NCBI GenBank assembly: GCA_023411445.1 | Contig: JAEYOT010000201.1 | Span: 1-5,438 of the forward strand | From: Pseudomonadota bacterium | GTDB lineage: Bacteria > Myxococcota_A > Polyangia > Polyangiales > Polyangiaceae | Length of the DNA: 5,438 bases | Direction: 5' to 3' | Part shown: piece by piece, positions 4,912 through 5,438 of the stretch | How the letters are laid out: the number at the start of each line of letters is the position of its first letter | How positions within the stretch are numbered: position 1 is the stretch's first letter | Made by a program: the position numbers and the translations under genes | The notes under the pieces: model-generated | Database searches by the model: none | What the model saw: only the letters and a program-made list of their open reading frames with translations | Told to the model about the DNA's origin: nothing

Positions 4912-5438
4912 TTACGGCGAGAACGAGGCGGGCGCGGTGCTCGGCTCGCTCTCGCCTTCGCCCACCAGCTCGAAATGCGTGGCGCGCTCCGGCAGCGCGG
5001 GCAAGCTGTGCGGATCGACCTGGCTGCCAATCCAGTACACCTCGGGCACCGGGTAGTACGTGCTGCTGTAGCGCCGCACGCGCTCGCTGCCGTCGGGGTA
5101 GCGGGTGCGCACGGTGCTGAGCACGTCGTAGCCCGGGGTGCCCTTTTGGGTACGCTTGACCTGATCCGGGAGCAGCTCGCTGCGGCGCGCGACTCGGCGG
5201 TAGAAGTCCTCGCTCTTGCGCACGGCGTAGGTGTGCTCCACCTTGCCGGGCGGCACCGTGCCCAGCAGGTCCACCTTGATGCGTGTCGGCACCGGCAGGT
5301 AGGCGTGGATGATGATGGGGACCGGGTAGGGGTTCCGCAGCTGCAGATCGACCTCGCCGTCGATCACGGTGGCGTCGAGCCCGAGCGGAGCGTAGCCGCT
5401 CGGGCGGCTGTGGCTGCGACGCCGCACCACATCTAGCC
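4912..5438 (-). CDS. VanW-family protein, C-terminal part (5' end beyond the window)
   Basis: The frame is open from the right edge to a TAA at 4914-4912, giving 174 visible residues. The GTG codons near 5430 are not the start, because two further sense codons (Leu, Asp) precede them and the family signature spans that point: LDVVRRRSHSRPSGYAPLGL followed by DATV (residues 1-24). This matches the end of VanW domains (HS.P..Y.P.G.DATV, then D.....N....P..I), including LRNPYPVPIIIHAY (33-46). VanW is named from an accessory gene of vancomycin-resistance clusters, but its biochemical function is not established. Most members are exported or envelope-associated, and nothing here implies antibiotic resistance. 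After the VanW part, residues about 68-137 resemble a G5-like domain (QKGTPGYDVL, RYPDGSERVRRY, YPVPEVYWIG), and the tail (158-174) is acidic, then Ser/Pro/Ala-rich. The gene converges on the lipoprotein gene, with 7 bp between stops. Signal peptide and total length cannot be seen. Confidence 0.85.
   Translation of the reverse strand, partial: LDVVRRRSHSRPSGYAPLGLDATVIDGEVDLQLRNPYPVPIIIHAYLPVPTRIKVDLLGTVPPGKVEHTYAVRKSEDFYRRVARRSELLPDQVKRTQKGTPGYDVLSTVRTRYPDGSERVRRYSSTYYPVPEVYWIGSQVDPHSLPALPERATHFELVGEGESEPSTAPASFSP

Noticed and set aside
4912..5438. Reading VanW as evidence of a vancomycin-resistance cluster
   Set aside because: No vanH, vanA/B, vanX, vanR or vanS is present, and VanW-family proteins are widespread outside resistance clusters.
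1..5438. Mobile elements, tRNA or rRNA genes, CRISPR arrays, toxin-antitoxin or defence genes
   Set aside because: I saw no transposase or integrase motif, no terminal inverted repeats with target duplication, no regularly spaced repeats, and no RNA gene signature.

Overview
The window is GC-rich, bacterial, and dense with coding sequence. The style suggests a Myxococcota (deltaproteobacterial) chromosome. The reasons are strong G/C bias at third codon positions with long antisense shadow frames, a lipoprotein with a Gly/Ser/Thr-rich linker followed by a Cys-rich domain, and a eukaryote-like long-chain acyl-CoA synthetase. This taxonomic reading is inference; there is no marker gene for phylogeny here.

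Layout from left to right: (1) positions 1-50, minus strand: the possible first 16 codons of a lipoprotein-like gene that runs off the left edge. (2) 51-206: a non-coding gap with two GC-rich inverted repeats, one a plausible terminator. (3) 207-1970, minus: a complete long-chain-fatty-acid--CoA ligase of the FAA/LACS type. (4) 1971-2073: a divergent intergenic region with a recognisable sigma70-type promoter for the ligase and an imperfect palindrome filling its spacer. (5) 2074-3537, plus: miaB, the radical-SAM tRNA methylthiotransferase. (6) 3534-4067, plus: a gamma-class carbonic anhydrase-like hexapeptide-repeat protein overlapping miaB by 4 bp. (7) 4068-4274: non-coding, with a hairpin right after the carbonic anhydrase stop. 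(8) 4275-4904, plus: an unrecognised secreted Cys-rich lipoprotein. (9) 4912-5438, minus: the C-terminal part of a VanW-family protein that continues past the right edge, convergent with the lipoprotein and only 7 bp from it.

The genes do not form an obvious single pathway. The ligase activates fatty acids, miaB modifies tRNA, and the carbonic anhydrase homologue is probably a co-translated metabolic protein. The lipoprotein and the VanW protein act, if expressed, at the cell envelope. I see no mobile element, RNA gene, CRISPR array or defence system, and no convincing new multi-gene system. The points most worth following are the putative operator in the ligase promoter, the displaced A10-motif lysine of the ligase, the orphan Cys-rich lipoprotein, and the G5-like tail of the VanW protein.
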